Assembly (NCBI RefSeq): GCF_018780565.1
Contig: NZ_JADMJN010000008.1
Location: 62,001-126,000, forward strand
DNA length: 64,000 nt
Direction: 5' to 3'
Origin: Rhodoferax sp.
GTDB lineage: Bacteria > Pseudomonadota > Gammaproteobacteria > Burkholderiales > Burkholderiaceae_C
Below, piece after piece: positions 62,589-64,000 of this stretch (positions within the stretch are counted from its first letter, which is position 1; each line of letters opens with the position of its first letter). The notes under the pieces are model-generated. The model was given only the letters and a program-made list of their open reading frames with translations. It made no database searches and was not told the origin of the DNA. The position numbers were made by a program, and so were the translations under genes.

Positions 62589-64000
62589 TCAGTGCACAAG
62601 GCGCGCCTTGGCCAGCGCCACATACCAGTCCAGACAGTCTGGATTGGCCATCGCCTCGCGGTTGACCACTTTCTCTATCGGCTGACCCAGCAGGAGCTTC
62701 TTGATCGGGAGTTCCTGCTTTTTGCCCGACAAGGTACGCGGGATCTCGGCCACCTGAAAAATCTCATTCGGAACAAAGCGCGGCGACAGTGCCGTCCTGA
62801 TGGCGTCCACCAGCTTGGCGCGCATGGCATCGTCCAGCGTCACGCCTTCGCGCAGCACCACGAACAAGGGCATGTAGCTTTCGCGCCCCAGGTATTCAAG
62901 GTCGACCACCATCGAGTCCAGCACCTCGGGCAGGGCCTCGACCGCGCTGTACAACTCGCTGGTGCCCATGCGCAGGCCATGGCGGTTGATGGTGGCATCG
63001 CTGCGCCCGTAGATGATGCAGCCACCATGCTGCCCCACCTTGAGCCAGTCGCCGTGACGCCAGACATTGGGGTAGGTATCGAAGTAGCTCGACAAATAGC
63101 GCTTGTTGCCCTCGTCACCCCAAAAATACAGGGGCATGCTGGGAATGGGCTGACTGCAGACCAACTCGCCCACTTCGTCCACCACCGGCTGGCCCTGCTC
63201 GTTCCAGGCTTCCACCGCGCAGCCCATCAAACGGCACTGCATTTCGCCAGCCACCTGGGGCAGTTCGCGATGACCGCCGATGAAGGCTCCAGCGAAATCA
63301 GTGCCGCCGGAAATATTGCACCACCAGATATCCCGCTGCGCCTCAGAGCCCGCCAGGCGCGCGAACTGCTGCGTACCCCAGGCCTGCGCCTCGGCACTCA
63401 AGGGTGAGCCCGTGGTGCCCAGCGCCCGTACGCTGGACAAATCGCCACAGGTGCGCAAATCAACATTGGCCTTCAGGCAGTTGGCAAAGAAGGCCGCGCC
63501 TGCGCCAAAGAATGTGACGCCCATATCGGCCGCAAAGCGCCACAGCGTGGTCCAGTCAGGGGCCACCTTGTTGCCGGCGGCATCCACCGTGCTGCCGCCC
63601 GGGTTACCGTCAAAAATGCAGCAGGTGGTGCCGCTGAGCAGGCCGCTGATCTGCGCGTTCCACATCACCCAGCCGGTAGAGCTGTACCAGTGGTAGCGCT
63701 CGCCGAACGAGTTGGGGTCGTAGCTGCAGCCGATGTCGTTGTGCAGTCCCTTGAGCGCCAGTGCCACGATGACGGTGCCGCCATGGCCATGCACGATGGG
63801 CTTGGGCAGACCGGTGGTGCCACTCGAATAGACAATCCACAAAGGGTGATCAAACGGCAGCCAGAGCGGCTCAAACGCTGCTGTTTCGGCATCATTTCGG
63901 GCTGTAGCCTTCGTATAATCCGCACAGTTAGCTATTTTTTGTATAGCACTTGTATCCAGGCCCAAATTGCTTTGCACAATCACGTGTCGCACCGAAGGCA
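62589..64000 (-). CDS. aacS: Acetoacetyl-CoA synthetase, C-terminal part (5' end beyond window)
   Basis: This is an acyl-AMP-forming ligase on the minus strand, and about 470 C-terminal residues are visible. The ATP/AMP motif is WIVYSSGTTGLPKPIVHGHGG. WYSSTGWVMWN, DIWWCNISGGTDFAGAFIGG, the hinge YGRSDATINRHGLRMGTSELY and the C-terminal lysine in RTLSGKKQELPIKKLL mark AacS, which makes acetoacetyl-CoA for ketone-body or polyhydroxyalkanoate metabolism. The frame runs off the window edge at 64000 (preceding codons read PS), so the GTG at 63992 is not the start. A linker is encoded by a dispersed repeat (63906-63952). Confidence 0.9.
   Translation of the reverse strand, partial: PSVRHVIVQSNLGLDTSAIQKIANCADYTKATARNDAETAAFEPLWLPFDHPLWIVYSSGTTGLPKPIVHGHGGTVIVALALKGLHNDIGCSYDPNSFGERYHWYSSTGWVMWNAQISGLLSGTTCCIFDGNPGGSTVDAAGNKVAPDWTTLWRFAADMGVTFFGAGAAFFANCLKANVDLRTCGDLSSVRALGTTGSPLSAEAQAWGTQQFARLAGSEAQRDIWWCNISGGTDFAGAFIGGHRELPQVAGEMQCRLMGCAVEAWNEQGQPVVDEVGELVCSQPIPSMPLYFWGDEGNKRYLSSYFDTYPNVWRHGDWLKVGQHGGCIIYGRSDATINRHGLRMGTSELYSAVEALPEVLDSMVVDLEYLGRESYMPLFVVLREGVTLDDAMRAKLVDAIRTALSPRFVPNEIFQVAEIPRTLSGKKQELPIKKLLLGQPIEKVVNREAMANPDCLDWYVALAKARLVH
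63906..63952 (-). repeat. Dispersed short repeat, copy B, inside aacS
   Basis: This 47-base element on the minus strand matches copy A (52371-52417) at 35 of 47 positions without gaps. It is read in frame as SAIQKIANCADYTKA within aacS, just ahead of the conserved FDHPLWIVYSSGTTG core. AacS proteins are variable at this linker, which may explain why an insertion was tolerated. Confidence 0.65.

Noticed and set aside
1..64000. tRNA, rRNA, CRISPR array, integrase, transposase
   Set aside because: None was seen on reading the sequence and its translations, although the locus layout suggests past recombination.

Overview
The window looks like the chromosome of a betaproteobacterium, most likely Burkholderiales/Comamonadaceae (Rhodoferax/Polaromonas/Acidovorax-like). 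I infer this from the ssu/cys/metY gene families, an AacS-type acetoacetyl-CoA synthetase, moderately high GC, and a short dispersed repeat of a type I associate with that family. No rRNA, tRNA, CRISPR array, phage or complete insertion sequence was seen.

Region 1 (1-305) is the frameshifted tail of a LivK-type binding protein.

Region 2 (about 0.5-45.3 kb) is one very large, unidirectional (+) surface-polysaccharide locus, with many genes joined by ATGA/TGATG overlaps. It reads as a series of sugar modules: (a) WlbA/WlbB/WlbC for a 2,3-diacetamido-uronic acid; (b) an SDR, a DegT aminotransferase and a methyltransferase; (c) a block bounded by two asparagine-synthase-like amidotransferases that encloses an acyltransferase, a deacetylase-like protein, a WbqC protein and a CgeB-like transferase; (d) a nonulosonate block with two Gfo/Idh/MocA oxidoreductases, a CMP-sugar synthetase, a D-2-hydroxyacid dehydrogenase, NeuB and NeuC; (e) a CDP-6-deoxyhexose pathway whose first gene (rfbF, 21.1 kb) is separated from the rest (rfbG, 3,5-epimerase, TylC3-like 3-C-methyltransferase, reductase, 30-33.7 kb) by 8 kb holding an acyltransferase, an SDR, a CmcI-like protein, a GT2, a membrane protein, an ABC flippase-like exporter and a GT4; (f) a Wzx flippase, further methyl- and glycosyltransferases, a second copy of the membrane protein and a third asparagine synthase; (g) a GT4, an epimerase and a PglC-like phosphoglycosyl transferase that probably starts the glycan. 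The likely product is a complex O-antigen, capsule or lipid-linked glycan with amidated uronic acid, a nonulosonic acid and a C-methyl-branched 6-deoxy sugar.

Region 3 (45.4-46.3 kb) is a convergent crotonase gene.

Region 4 (46.4-62.4 kb) is a sulfur-acquisition region. It holds sbp-ssuE-ssuA-ssuA-ssuD-ssuC-ssuB plus a Mop-domain gene for sulfate/sulfonate use, metY for sulfide assimilation, and a hydrolase-sbp-cysT-cysW-cysA operon for sulfate/thiosulfate import. All three transcription units are preceded by the same roughly 45-bp promoter module with fixed spacing, which points to common control by sulfur status. Gene remnants lie between them (an internally deleted MetQ/NlpA, a VOC/PhnB fragment, an orphan signal peptide), together with a GMC oxidoreductase on the minus strand.

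Region 5 (61.9-64 kb) holds a hemerythrin-like protein, an unidentified 41-codon ORF, and the 3' part of an acetoacetyl-CoA synthetase gene that carries a copy of the dispersed repeat inside its reading frame.
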